Assembly (NCBI RefSeq): GCF_900091415.1
Contig: NZ_FMHU01000002.1
Coordinates: 1,116,001-1,180,000, forward strand
DNA from: Micromonospora inyonensis
GTDB lineage: Bacteria > Actinomycetota > Actinomycetes > Mycobacteriales > Micromonosporaceae
Length of the DNA stretch: 64,000 nt
Reading direction: 5' to 3'
The position numbers were made by a program, and so were the translations under genes. Position 1 is the first letter of the stretch, and each line of letters starts with the position of its first letter. Shown here piece after piece: positions 25,622 to 34,622 of this stretch. The notes under the pieces are model-generated. The model had not been told where the DNA came from. It saw only the letters and a program-made list of their open reading frames with translations, and made no database searches.

Positions 25622-27673
25622 ATGACTCTGTACGTGGGTATCGACGTCGGCGGGACCTTCACGGACGCTGTCGCCGTCATCGACGGCCGTGCCGTGCGTG
25701 GCAAGGCCTTCTCGACCAAGGACATCACCAGCGGTATCCTCGCCGCCCTGAGCGTTCTCCAGCAGCGCCTCGGCATGCAGGAGCGGGCCTTCTACACCTC
25801 CGTCGACCGGCTGGTGCTAGGCAACACGATCGTCACCAACGCCGTCGATGAGCAGAAGTACGCACCCGTGGGCCTGCTGACCACGCAGGGCTTCCGCGAC
25901 ACCCTGCGCATCGCCCGCTCGGCGCGCACTGATGAGCGCAACCCCCACGCCATGGCCCCGGCACCTGAGATCGTCGCACGTCGCCGGATCGTCGAGGTGC
26001 CCGAACGGGTCGACGCACGAGGGAACGTCCTGGTGCCGCTGGCCGAGGCGAGCATTGCCGCAGCGGTGGACAAGGTGTTCGCCGCGGGCGCTGAGTCGCT
26101 CGCCGTCTGCCTGCTGTGGTCCTTCCGCAACCCGACCCACGAGCAGGCCATCGCCCGATACCTCGATGCCCACCACCCCGGCGTGCCCTATACCCTGTCC
26201 AGCGAGCTGACACCGGTCTACCGCGAGTACGAGCGCATGGTCACCACCGCGCTGGATGCCGCGGTGAAGCCGCTGGTCGCCGAGCACTTCGACCAACTCG
26301 CCAAAGAGTTGGCCGCGCGTGGCCTGCAGCAGCGGATACAGATCATGCAGGTACACGGTGGCTTCCTGTCCGTCGAGGAGACCGGCAAGGCGCCGATCGC
26401 CATGTTCAACTCCGGGCCGGTCGGTGGCGTCACCGGCGCGCGGCTGCTCGGCCAGCGACTGGGCCGACGCAGCATTCTCACCGCCGACATGGGCGGCACC
26501 AGCCTCGACGCGGCGGCCATCATCGACGGCCAGTTGCGGGTCCTTCCCCGCGCGCAGATCGGTGGGCTGCAGACCAGCCTCACCGCCGTCGACATCGAGA
26601 CCATCGGCGCCGGCGGCGGCAGCCTGGTCTGGGTCGACGGCCGCGGGGTCATGCGCGTGGGCCCGCACTCGGCAGGCAGCACACCCGGTCCCGCCTGCTA
26701 CGGCAGGGGAGGCAACCGGCCGGCCGTCACCGACGCCGCGCTCGTCCTGGGTTTGATCAACGCCGGCTACTACCTCGGCGGGTCGGTGCCGCTCTACCCC
26801 GAGAAGGCCCGGGAGGCCCTGCGTGCCGAGGTTGCCGGACCGCTCGGCCTGACCGAGGAAGAGGCCGCGGCGGGCATCTACCGGCTGACCGCGTCGCAGC
26901 TGGCCAATGCACTGCGCAAAGTCACGGTCAATCGCGGTCACGACCCGCGAGAGTTCACGCTCGTCGGGTTCGGCGGCGCCTGCGGTTTGTTCGCGGCGGC
27001 CATCGCGGCCGAGACGGGCGTGAGCGAGATCGTGCTGCCGCGCAACGCGGCGGTCTTCTCCGCCTTCGGGCTGATGCACGCCGACTCGGTCTTCTCCGCC
27101 GTCCAAACCTCGCCGTGGACCTTCGACCAACCGGCCGAACTTCTCGAGGAGTCGTTCCAGGCATTGGAGGAACGCGCGCGATCGTGGTTTGAGTCCGAGG
27201 GCATCCCGCACGATCGGCGCGAGCTCTACCGGGAGGCGGACATGAAGTTCGCCGGTCAGATCTTCGAGGTCACCACCCGGCTGTCCGGTGACCGCTTCGG
27301 CGAGCACCACAAAGACGATCTGCGGCGCCGTTTCATCGCCGACTACGAGGCAGAGTTCGGTTCCGGCACCGCTTGGACCGAGGCGGAGATCCTCCTGGTC
27401 AACAGCCGGGTTCGCGGCATCGGCCGTACCGATTCCCAGCAAATCCTGGATGACACCGACGTCGAGGAACACCGCGTCGACCGCAGGCAGATCGTGGACC
27501 CGGCCACCGCAGAGCTGATGACCGTGGAGGTGCACCGCGGCTTCCGCACGGTCGGCAAGGCCAAGGGCCCTTGCCTGCTCGAAGAGCCCGACACGACCGT
27601 CTTCGTCCCCGCCCGAGCGACCGTCGAGGTGGTCGACGGAGGCCACTTCCTCATCCGCCTCGACAACGCCTGA
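25622..27673 (+). CDS. HyuA-family ATP-dependent hydantoinase/carboxylase subunit A
   Basis: The 683-residue protein starts at ATG 25622 after AAGGAGAG. It has the ASKHA-type phosphate loop LYVGIDVGGTFTDAVAVIDG, SELTPVYREYERMVTTALDA, the second nucleotide motif SILTADMGGTSLDAAAIIDG, and DIETIGAGGGSLVWVDGRG...STPGPACYGRGG. The family couples ATP hydrolysis to opening of cyclic amides or, in acetone and acetophenone carboxylases, to carboxylation of ketones. It works with the HyuB protein encoded 18 bases downstream. Which reaction applies here is not settled. Confidence 0.9.
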   Translation: MTLYVGIDVGGTFTDAVAVIDGRAVRGKAFSTKDITSGILAALSVLQQRLGMQERAFYTSVDRLVLGNTIVTNAVDEQKYAPVGLLTTQGFRDTLRIARSARTDERNPHAMAPAPEIVARRRIVEVPERVDARGNVLVPLAEASIAAAVDKVFAAGAESLAVCLLWSFRNPTHEQAIARYLDAHHPGVPYTLSSELTPVYREYERMVTTALDAAVKPLVAEHFDQLAKELAARGLQQRIQIMQVHGGFLSVEETGKAPIAMFNSGPVGGVTGARLLGQRLGRRSILTADMGGTSLDAAAIIDGQLRVLPRAQIGGLQTSLTAVDIETIGAGGGSLVWVDGRGVMRVGPHSAGSTPGPACYGRGGNRPAVTDAALVLGLINAGYYLGGSVPLYPEKAREALRAEVAGPLGLTEEEAAAGIYRLTASQLANALRKVTVNRGHDPREFTLVGFGGACGLFAAAIAAETGVSEIVLPRNAAVFSAFGLMHADSVFSAVQTSPWTFDQPAELLEESFQALEERARSWFESEGIPHDRRELYREADMKFAGQIFEVTTRLSGDRFGEHHKDDLRRRFIADYEAEFGSGTAWTEAEILLVNSRVRGIGRTDSQQILDDTDVEEHRVDRRQIVDPATAELMTVEVHRGFRTVGKAKGPCLLEEPDTTVFVPARATVEVVDGGHFLIRLDNA

Positions 27674-27691
27674 CCGCCCGAAGGAGAGACC

Positions 27692-29854
27692 GTGGCACCG
27701 ACCAGCATCCCCGCCGGCTACGACCCCGTGACCCTCGAGGTCGTGCGCATGCGCCTCGACTCCATCGTCGAGGAGATGGGAATCGCCATGATCCGTTCTT
27801 CCGGATCACCAGTCATAACCGAGGCCGGGGACCTCAACACCGCCCTCTTCGACGCCCAGGGCCGGATCTGGTCCTACTCCGACTACGTCCAGTTTCACAT
27901 CGGGTCCGGCAGCGTGGCCGTCCAGAACCTGATCAAGGCTGTCGAGGGAGAGCCGCTTCACCCCGGCGACGCCTTCATCAGCAACGACCCGCACACCGCC
28001 GGTGCAAGCCACCCACCGGACACCAACGTCATCTCCCCGATCTTCTACGGCGATGAATTGATCGGCTGGGCCCAGTCCCAGGCCCACCTCGTCGACGTCG
28101 GCGGCATGACGCCCGGTGGTTTCGCGCCCTCAGCACTGGACTGCTACGCCGAGGCGCTGCGCCTGCCCCCCGGCGTGAAGATCTACGACCGGGGCCAGCC
28201 CGTGGAGTCGGTGCGCCGGCTGCTGCTCAACAACGTGCGCGTGCCGGTCCTCTACTGGAACGACGTGCGCAGCCTGGTCGCCAGCAACAACACCGGGATC
28301 AAGCGACTGCTGGCCACGGTGCAGGAGTTCGGCCTCGACCGATTCCGCGAGTACACCCGGCTGAGTTTCGAACTAGCCGAGCAGGTGGTGCGCGAACGCA
28401 TCCGGCGGCTGCCCGACGGCGTATACACCGACGACGAGTGGACCGAACACAACGGGCACGACGACGACTTGTTCCGCGTCCACTGCACGATGACGAAGCA
28501 GGACGACCACATCACCCTCGACTTCCGAGGCTCCAGCCCGCAGACCGGCGGCTTCATCAACTGCAGCTACGGCGCGCTGGTCGGCAGCATCGCCACCTCC
28601 GTCGTGCCGATCATCGCCTGGGACGTCCCCTTCAACGAAGGTGTCATGACCGCCTTCGACGTCCTGGTCGACGACAACTCGATCGTCAACCCGTCCCCGC
28701 CGGCCCCGATCAGCAACGGCCACCTCACGACCGGAGCTCGGGTCAGCCGCCTGGTGACCAAGCTGTTCAACCAGGCATGCCAGCACAGCAGCGACCCGCA
28801 GATGCGGCAGCGCAGCCAGGGCGTCTGGGCCGACAGTTGGACCGGCGGCATCTCAGCCGGCAACACCAACGCCGGCGACTTCTTCGTGCTGTTCAACATG
28901 GACGGCGGCGGCATCGGCGCCGGTGCCCAGCCAGAGCGGGACGGCCTCGACTGCGCCGGCATGATGACCCAGGTGAACAACGCCCTGCCGGACGTCGAGA
29001 TGAATGAGATGCTCTACCCGGTGCTCTACCTGTGGAAGCGCCTCAACCTGGCCAGCCCCGGGCACGGCGCATTCCGCGGTGGGTTGGGTCTCGACTTCGC
29101 ATGGACCCTGCACGGTGCCGAAACCGTCACCCAGACCGTCTTCTCTCCGAGCGCCCAGGTCCCACCGGACGGATTCGGTGGCGGACTGCCCGCCGGCGGC
29201 TGCGGGCACGAGATCTGGCGGGAGACCAACGTCGGTCAGTTGCTGGATCAGGCCGTCGTGCCGAGCCCGGGTGAGCTCAGGTCGAGGAGCCAGGACCTGC
29301 TGGCGATCAACCAGTCAGGCGTGACGATCCGGGCAGGAGACGTCTTCGTGCAGTGGATCGCCGGCGGCGGTGGATACGGCGATCCACTTCTGCGCGACCC
29401 CGCCCGCGTCGCCGCCGATCTCGACGACGCCTACATCACCGCCGCAGTGGCCCGGGACGTCTACGGGGTGATCATCGCCGACGGCAAGGTCGACGAGGCT
29501 CGCACCGCCGCCTGCCGGGCCGAGCTGCGAGCAGACCGGCTCGGCGGCGTTCAGCCGAGCGCGCCCGTACGCCCAGAGGCGATCGGCACCTCGGCGTCGG
29601 CGCCGCGACGGGACGCCGACGGGTGGTACTGCCCGGCCAGCGGATCACGCATCAGCGAGGCAGAGGACTGGCGTACCGACGCTGTCCAGCGGACGACCGA
29701 CGCCGCCGCGCGGCTGGGCGAGCTCGGGGTCCGGGTCCGCGATCGACGCGCCGCCCCCGCGGTCCTGATCGACGAGTACTATAGCCCCACCTGCGGAACG
29801 TTGCTCGAGACGCGGATCCGCGTCGCCGACGAGCAGCCACTGCCGTCCACCTGA
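27692..29854 (+). CDS. HyuB-family subunit with C-terminal carboxylase gamma-like domain
   Basis: The 720-residue protein starts at GTG 27692 after AAGGAGAG. Residues 1-about 590 are HyuB: YDPVTLEVVRMRLDSIVEEM, GDAFISNDPHTAGASHPPDT, GWAQSQAHLVDVGGMTPGGF, and a C-terminal IAGGGGYGDPLLRDPARVAA. HyuB proteins usually end near there. Here about 110 more residues include GWYCPASGSRISEAEDW and EYYSPTCGTLLETRIRV, which resemble the small zinc-binding gamma subunit of acetone/acetophenone carboxylases, though only two of the expected Cys are seen. The fusion favours a carboxylase over a hydantoinase. Confidence 0.87.
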   Translation: MAPTSIPAGYDPVTLEVVRMRLDSIVEEMGIAMIRSSGSPVITEAGDLNTALFDAQGRIWSYSDYVQFHIGSGSVAVQNLIKAVEGEPLHPGDAFISNDPHTAGASHPPDTNVISPIFYGDELIGWAQSQAHLVDVGGMTPGGFAPSALDCYAEALRLPPGVKIYDRGQPVESVRRLLLNNVRVPVLYWNDVRSLVASNNTGIKRLLATVQEFGLDRFREYTRLSFELAEQVVRERIRRLPDGVYTDDEWTEHNGHDDDLFRVHCTMTKQDDHITLDFRGSSPQTGGFINCSYGALVGSIATSVVPIIAWDVPFNEGVMTAFDVLVDDNSIVNPSPPAPISNGHLTTGARVSRLVTKLFNQACQHSSDPQMRQRSQGVWADSWTGGISAGNTNAGDFFVLFNMDGGGIGAGAQPERDGLDCAGMMTQVNNALPDVEMNEMLYPVLYLWKRLNLASPGHGAFRGGLGLDFAWTLHGAETVTQTVFSPSAQVPPDGFGGGLPAGGCGHEIWRETNVGQLLDQAVVPSPGELRSRSQDLLAINQSGVTIRAGDVFVQWIAGGGGYGDPLLRDPARVAADLDDAYITAAVARDVYGVIIADGKVDEARTAACRAELRADRLGGVQPSAPVRPEAIGTSASAPRRDADGWYCPASGSRISEAEDWRTDAVQRTTDAAARLGELGVRVRDRRAAPAVLIDEYYSPTCGTLLETRIRVADEQPLPST

Positions 29855-30022
29855 CCGATCGCGTCGCGCGAGCATGACCATCCTGCTCGCGCGAGCCGTC
29901 GGACGGCTCCGGCCCGGCAGCGGTCGGCAGCCTCCGCCGAGCCGGTCGGTGACACTCGCACCGCCGTCAGATCCAGCTCCCCGCGTACGACCAGACCGGG
30001 GCCCTGCAGAAGGAGAACTCCC

Positions 30023-31279
30023 ATGACATCTCCGCTCGCCGGCCTGGACGGCTTGCTGGCAGGACGGAACGCGTCGGGCGCACTCGCGGGCGTGGTCGTC
30101 CTCGACATCACCCGCGTGGTCGCCGGCCCCTTCTGCTCGCAGATCCTGGCGGACCTCGGCGCGACGGTCGTCAAGATCGAACACCCCAAAGATCCGGACT
30201 ACGCCCGCGGCTTCCCCCCGTTCTTCGGCGGTGACGAACACAGCGGCTTCAGCGCATTCTTCGCCCAGTTCAACCGCAACAAGCTCGGGCTTACCCTGGA
30301 CCTGTCCCAGGAGCAGGGGAAGGAGGTGCTGCGCACGCTGGTCAAGCGGGCACACGTCCTGGTCGAGAACTTCCGCCCCGGCACGATGGACAAACACGGT
30401 GTCGGCGCCGCGGAACTGCACAAGATCAACCCGGCGCTCGTTTACACGGCGCTGTCCGGGTTCGGGCAGACAGGGCCGTACCGGCGCAGGCCGGCCTACG
30501 ACAACTCCGCGCAGGCCACCGGCGGTCTGTGGTCCATGAACGGCTACCCCGATCGGCCACCGATCCGGGTCGGGACCATCATCGGAGACCTCGCCGCAAC
30601 CATGTACGGCGTCATCGGTACGCTCGCGGCGCTCCGCCATGCGGAGGCGACCGGGCAAGGGCAGCTCGTCGACGTCTCGCAGCAGGACTCTGTCCTGAGC
30701 CTCACCGAGAACGCAGTCGTCTCATACACCGTGGACGGCACGGTGCCGACGCCGCTGGGCAACAACCACCCGTTCGTCAAGCCCTACGAACTCTACGCGT
30801 GCAAGGACGGCTTCGTCTTCTTCGGCGGCTACACCGACAAGTTCTGGCGCCTGACCTGTGCGATGTTCGGGCAGCCGGAGATGGCCGACGATCCCGAGAC
30901 CGACACCATGGCGAAGCGGTTCAAGCCCGACATCTACGAACGGAAGATCAAGCCCCAGCTGCTGGCCTGGTTCGCCGACCGGACAAAGGCCGAACTGGAG
31001 GCGCTCGCCGGCGACCAGGTCCCGCTCTCGGCGATCAAGACGATGGACGAGGTCGTGAACGACCCGCAGATCGCCGCCCGCGACATGATTGTCGACGTCG
31101 AGTACCCCGACTTCGGTCCGCTGCGGATGTTCGGGCAACCCGTCAAGCTGGGCGTCACTCCCGCTCAGCCTCGGGGTCTGGCACCGCGTGTCGGCGAGCA
31201 CACCGACGTCCTGCTCCGGGCGCTGGCCGACCTAACCGACGAGTCCATCGCCGAACTTCGCGCGGCGGGAGTCGTCTGA
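30023..31279 (+). CDS. CaiB/BaiF family III CoA-transferase
   Basis: Moves CoA between carboxylic acids, probably activating the dicarboxylic intermediate of this pathway. The 418-residue protein starts at ATG 30023 after AGAAGGAG. Motifs are VVVLDITRVVAGPFCSQILA, LGATVVKIEHPKDPDYARG, FNRNKLGLTLDLSQEQGKEV, ALSGFGQTGPYRRRPAYDN and the conserved Asp in VGTIIGDLAATMYGVIG. Human SUGCT, in this family, uses HMG and glutarate (established). A 168-base gap separates it from the HyuB gene. Confidence 0.9.
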   Translation: MTSPLAGLDGLLAGRNASGALAGVVVLDITRVVAGPFCSQILADLGATVVKIEHPKDPDYARGFPPFFGGDEHSGFSAFFAQFNRNKLGLTLDLSQEQGKEVLRTLVKRAHVLVENFRPGTMDKHGVGAAELHKINPALVYTALSGFGQTGPYRRRPAYDNSAQATGGLWSMNGYPDRPPIRVGTIIGDLAATMYGVIGTLAALRHAEATGQGQLVDVSQQDSVLSLTENAVVSYTVDGTVPTPLGNNHPFVKPYELYACKDGFVFFGGYTDKFWRLTCAMFGQPEMADDPETDTMAKRFKPDIYERKIKPQLLAWFADRTKAELEALAGDQVPLSAIKTMDEVVNDPQIAARDMIVDVEYPDFGPLRMFGQPVKLGVTPAQPRGLAPRVGEHTDVLLRALADLTDESIAELRAAGVV

Positions 31280-32074
31280 ATGACCATCACCCTCGAACGC
31301 CACGAAGCGGTCGCAGTCGTCACCATCGACCGGCCGGACAAGCTCAACTCCCTCACCCTGGCGATGTATCAGCAGCTGGGCGACGCCCTGATCGAGGTCC
31401 ACGCCGACCCCGCGATTGCCGTCGCGGTGCTGACCGGGCGAGGCGGAAGAGCCTTCTGCGTCGGCGCCGACTTGACCGAATCGATCCCGGCGTTGGCTGA
31501 GGGACGCTTCGACATCTCGGAGTGGGATCACGCCCACCAGAAGCATGTGCAGCAGCGCAAACCGATCATCGCCGCGATCAACGGCCTCTGCCTCGGCGGC
31601 GGGTTCGAGATCATGCTCTCGACCGACATCCGCATCGCCAGCACGACCGCCGAGTTCGGGTTGCCCGAGGTCGGCATCGGGGTCGTTCCGGCCGGCGGCA
31701 CGCTGGTCCGGCTGACCCGCCAGATCCCATACGCCTGGGCGATGCAGCTGATGCTCGGCGGCGACCGCATCAGCGCGGACACGGCCCTGCGGTTCGGCCT
31801 GCTCAACGACGTCGTCCCCGCGGACGCGCTGCTCGACACGGCGATGACGTGGGCGGTGCGGCTGACGCAGAACAGCGGCACGGCGATGGCCGTCGTCAAA
31901 GAAGCCGTCCAGTACCTAGCCGACCTGCCCAGTGATCAGGCCTTCCGATACGAGGCCCTGCTGGGGCAGAAGGCGTTCACCTCCGCCGACGCACGCGAAG
32001 GCATGTCGGCCTTCTACGCACGTCGTCGTCCGAACTTTCCCTCCCGCACGTACCCGGAGCCGAGCTCGTCATGA
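31280..32074 (+). CDS. Enoyl-CoA hydratase/isomerase family protein
   Basis: Crotonase fold; in this setting a 3-methylglutaconyl-CoA hydratase forming HMG-CoA is the natural guess. The 264-residue protein starts at ATG 31280 directly after the transferase stop (TGAATG). Oxyanion-hole motifs are GRGGRAFCVGADLTE and GLCLGGGFEIMLSTDIRIAS. The first catalytic Glu is in EFGLPEVGIGVVPAGGT, while the second canonical Glu position (AMQLML) reads Gln. That substitution could mean isomerase or hydrolase chemistry. Confidence 0.9.
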   Translation: MTITLERHEAVAVVTIDRPDKLNSLTLAMYQQLGDALIEVHADPAIAVAVLTGRGGRAFCVGADLTESIPALAEGRFDISEWDHAHQKHVQQRKPIIAAINGLCLGGGFEIMLSTDIRIASTTAEFGLPEVGIGVVPAGGTLVRLTRQIPYAWAMQLMLGGDRISADTALRFGLLNDVVPADALLDTAMTWAVRLTQNSGTAMAVVKEAVQYLADLPSDQAFRYEALLGQKAFTSADAREGMSAFYARRRPNFPSRTYPEPSSS

Positions 32075-33015
32075 ACCTGCCCAGCGTGGTCGCGCAGCCC
32101 GGCATGCCCGATGCCGTCCGCATCTATGAGGTCGGCCCGCGGGACGGCCTGCAGGCCGAGAAGCAGCTCATCGCCACCGACGTGAAGCTCGAGTTCATCC
32201 GGCGCCTACTGGCGGCCGGCCTGCGAACCATCGAGCTGACCAGCTTCGTCTCACCGAAATGGGTACCGCAGCTGGCCGACGCCGCCGACGTCGTCGCTGG
32301 CGTCGACCTGGACTCGGCCCGGCACCCGGTCCTCGTGGCCAACGAGCGAGGGCTCGACCGCGCGCTAGCCAGCGGTGTCCGGGAGATCGCCGTCTTCGCC
32401 AGCGCCACCGAATCCTTTGCCAAGAACAACCTGAACCGCTCGGTCGACGAAGCGCTCACCATGTTCGAGCTGGTCGTGCGGCGCAGCCGCGACGCGGGCG
32501 TCGCGGTCAGGGGCTACATCTCGATGTGCTTCGGCGACCCCTGGGAGGGACCGGTGTCGCTCGCCAAGGTCGTCCACGTAGCCGAACGGCTCATCGACAT
32601 GGGCGTGACGAGCCTGTCCCTCGGCGACACGATCGGCGTCGGCACGCCCGGGCACGTGCTCGCGCTCGTCGAACGCCTGGAAGCAGCAGGCATCCCGCGT
32701 GGCGTCCTGGCCATGCACTTCCACGACACCTACGGACAGGCGTTGGCCAACGTGCACGCCGCGCTGACCGCAGGAATCACGGAGTTCGACGCCTCGGCCG
32801 GCGGGATTGGCGGCTGCCCCTACGCACAGAGCGCCACCGGCAACCTCGCCACCGAAGACCTGGTCTGGATGCTCACCGGCCTGGGCTACCACACCGGCGT
32901 CAACCTGGAGCACCTCGTCGAGGCCAGTGTCTGGATGGCGAAGCACCTGAGACGGCCGAGTTCCTCCCGAGTGGTGCGGGCCATGGCCTCGACCGACGAC
33001 CGGGGCCAGGCCTGA
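32071..33015 (+). CDS. mvaB: Hydroxymethylglutaryl-CoA lyase
   Basis: Cleaves HMG-CoA to acetyl-CoA and acetoacetate. The 314-residue TIM-barrel protein has the metal-binding start RIYEVGPRDGLQAEKQLI, the SFVSPKWVPQLADAADVVAG strand, LAMHFHDTYGQALANVHAAL (His-x-His metal ligands) and the signature GIGGCPYAQSATGN with the catalytic Cys. ATG 32071 overlaps the hydratase stop. Length and motifs match the HMGL family closely, which ties the whole operon to HMG-CoA. Confidence 0.94.
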   Translation: MNLPSVVAQPGMPDAVRIYEVGPRDGLQAEKQLIATDVKLEFIRRLLAAGLRTIELTSFVSPKWVPQLADAADVVAGVDLDSARHPVLVANERGLDRALASGVREIAVFASATESFAKNNLNRSVDEALTMFELVVRRSRDAGVAVRGYISMCFGDPWEGPVSLAKVVHVAERLIDMGVTSLSLGDTIGVGTPGHVLALVERLEAAGIPRGVLAMHFHDTYGQALANVHAALTAGITEFDASAGGIGGCPYAQSATGNLATEDLVWMLTGLGYHTGVNLEHLVEASVWMAKHLRRPSSSRVVRAMASTDDRGQA

Positions 33016-33064
33016 CGCCCACCAACCGCGGCTACCTCCGCCGGCGCTCAACACCACACGAGGT

Positions 33065-33383
33065 ACGGGTGGAGCCACGGCCCCGACGTTCTGTCTGTGA
33101 ACCTCGCCGACCGTACGGTCACCGGGGACGACGGCACCGACGTCCGGCTGACCCCCACCCAGTGGGGCGTCCTGGAACAGCTGCTGCGTCATCCCGGCAA
33201 GCTGGTCAGCCAGCGGCAGCTCCTGCACGACGTGTGGGGCAGGAGTACCAGAACGAGACCAACTACCTGCGGCAGCACCTGGCCCAACTGCGCCGCAAGC
33301 TGGAGGACGACCCGGCCCGCCCCCGCCACCTCGTCACCGAACCCGGCATGGGCTACCGGTTCCGCCCCGACCAGCAGGGGTGA
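33065..33383 (+). pseudogene. KdpE/OmpR-type response regulator, C-terminal DNA-binding remnant
   Basis: The frame from about 33065 codes GPDVLSVNLADRTVTGDDGT and LTPTQWGVLEQLLRHPGKLV. At about 33240, after LLHDVWG, the match shifts into another frame as NETNYLRQHLAQLRRKLEDD and VTEPGMGYRFRPDQQG. Together these make an almost complete OmpR/KdpE winged helix, but the receiver domain is missing and a frameshift divides it. It lies between the HMG-CoA operon and the iclR gene and is probably debris from a kdp region. Confidence 0.8.
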
Positions 33384-33386
33384 CGT

Positions 33387-34166
33387 TCAGTACCGGTTGC
33401 TGGCCAACTGGTTGGCCGCCTGCAACAGGCGGTTGCGCACCGTCGCCCGGTGCTCCTCGTCGAGGTTGGTCAGGGGAACCGAACAGCTGATCGCGTAACT
33501 CGGGTAGGGGTCGGCGGGAACCGCGATCGCGTAGCACATGATGCCGAGGGTGTTCTCCTCGATCTCGGTGCTGTAGCCGACCTTCGCGGTCGTTTCGAGC
33601 TGCTTCTTCAGCTCGGTGCGCGTCGTCACCGTGTGTGGCGTGATCATCTCCAGCTTCTTCGGCAGCACCTCGGACACCAGCCGCCACGGTCGCGCGGCGA
33701 ACAGCGCCTTGCCGAGTGCCGAGGCGTGCGCCGGAAGACGACGGCCGGGACGGGTCAGCGCGGACATCCGGTTCGGGGCGGTGAGGGTCTGCACGTACAC
33801 GATCTCCGCCCCGTCGAGCCGTCCCAGGTGGATGGTCTCGCCCAGTTCGGCGTTGAGTTCGTGCCGGATCGATTCGGTCCGTCGCACCGTGGGGTCCAGG
33901 TCGATGGCCGCCACCGCCGCCTGTAGGGAGCGCAGCCCCAGGGTAAAGCGGCTGTCGTCGACGTCCACCCAGCCGCGTCGCTGAAGGGTCAGCAGGAGCG
34001 CGTAGGCGGAGGCGCGCGGGATCGCCAGGTCCCGGGTGACGTCCCGGAGCGTCCGTGGTTCGCGGGACTCGATCAGGTACTCCAGCACGGCCAGCGCCCG
34101 GTCGGCGCTCTTCACGGTGCGTACGCCGCCGTCGCTGGACTCGGGATCGGGCGTGGGAAGGACCAT
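33387..34166 (-). CDS. IclR-family transcriptional regulator
   Basis: The 259-residue protein starts at ATG 34166 after AGAGGAACC. The N-terminal winged helix carries SADRALAVLEYLIESREPRT, LAIPRASAYALLLTLQRRGW and DDSRFTLGLRSLQAAV. The C-terminal IclR effector domain has IRHELNAELGETIHLGRLDG, RLPAHASALGKALFAARPWR and GIMCYAIAVPADP. Such regulators usually control aromatic or ketone catabolism next door. It is convergent with the HMG-CoA operon and divergent from the broken solute-binding gene at 34623, so either could be its original target. Confidence 0.9.
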   Translation of the reverse strand: MVLPTPDPESSDGGVRTVKSADRALAVLEYLIESREPRTLRDVTRDLAIPRASAYALLLTLQRRGWVDVDDSRFTLGLRSLQAAVAAIDLDPTVRRTESIRHELNAELGETIHLGRLDGAEIVYVQTLTAPNRMSALTRPGRRLPAHASALGKALFAARPWRLVSEVLPKKLEMITPHTVTTRTELKKQLETTAKVGYSTEIEENTLGIMCYAIAVPADPYPSYAISCSVPLTNLDEEHRATVRNRLLQAANQLASNRY

Positions 34167-34622
34167 CTCGGTTCCTCTGAATTCGGGGACGTGGTGAACG
34201 GGATCGTCAGGCTGGTTACTGTGCGTCAGCGCAGGGACGGCGTCAAGGCCGGCACCCCGATGCTCGCGTCGATCCGCCCGGGCGGCCGGGGTGGTGGCGC
34301 GCCGGTCACCCGGCGGGTGTCCGGCGCGGCCCGCGATACGCGGCGGGGTGGGCCGGGCCGCGCTCGGCGTCGTGGACATCCCGCTCCCTTCGTCACCGGC
34401 GGTTCGCCGGCCGCGTCGTGTGTCCCGTGCCGGTTCGCGGCGTGCGACGTCCCTGGTCCCGGCGGTGGGTTTCCGCCTCGTGACGCTTCGGAACAAGTTT
34501 ATGCAGGCCTTGACCCCCTGGCTACCCCTGTATATCGGTGCCTCCACATCAAGACGATCGTCTACATATAAAGACAGTAGCCCTGAAGGCCACCCTTCCC
34601 TGCAGCTAGCAGAGGAGTCGTC
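34167..34622. other. Divergent promoter region between iclR and the broken solute-binding gene
   Basis: No gene is supported. The first 300 bases are GC-rich; the last 130 are AT-richer and contain the promoter and palindrome listed at 34510-34563. Confidence 0.5.
34510..34563 (+). promoter_or_regulatory. Candidate promoter with palindromic operator
   Basis: TTGACC (34510-34515), 15 bases, then TATATC (34531-34536), followed by a perfect 12-base palindrome AGACGATCGTCT at 34552-34563. The placement over the likely transcription start suits a repressor such as the divergent IclR protein. The gene it served (34623) is now broken. Confidence 0.45.
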
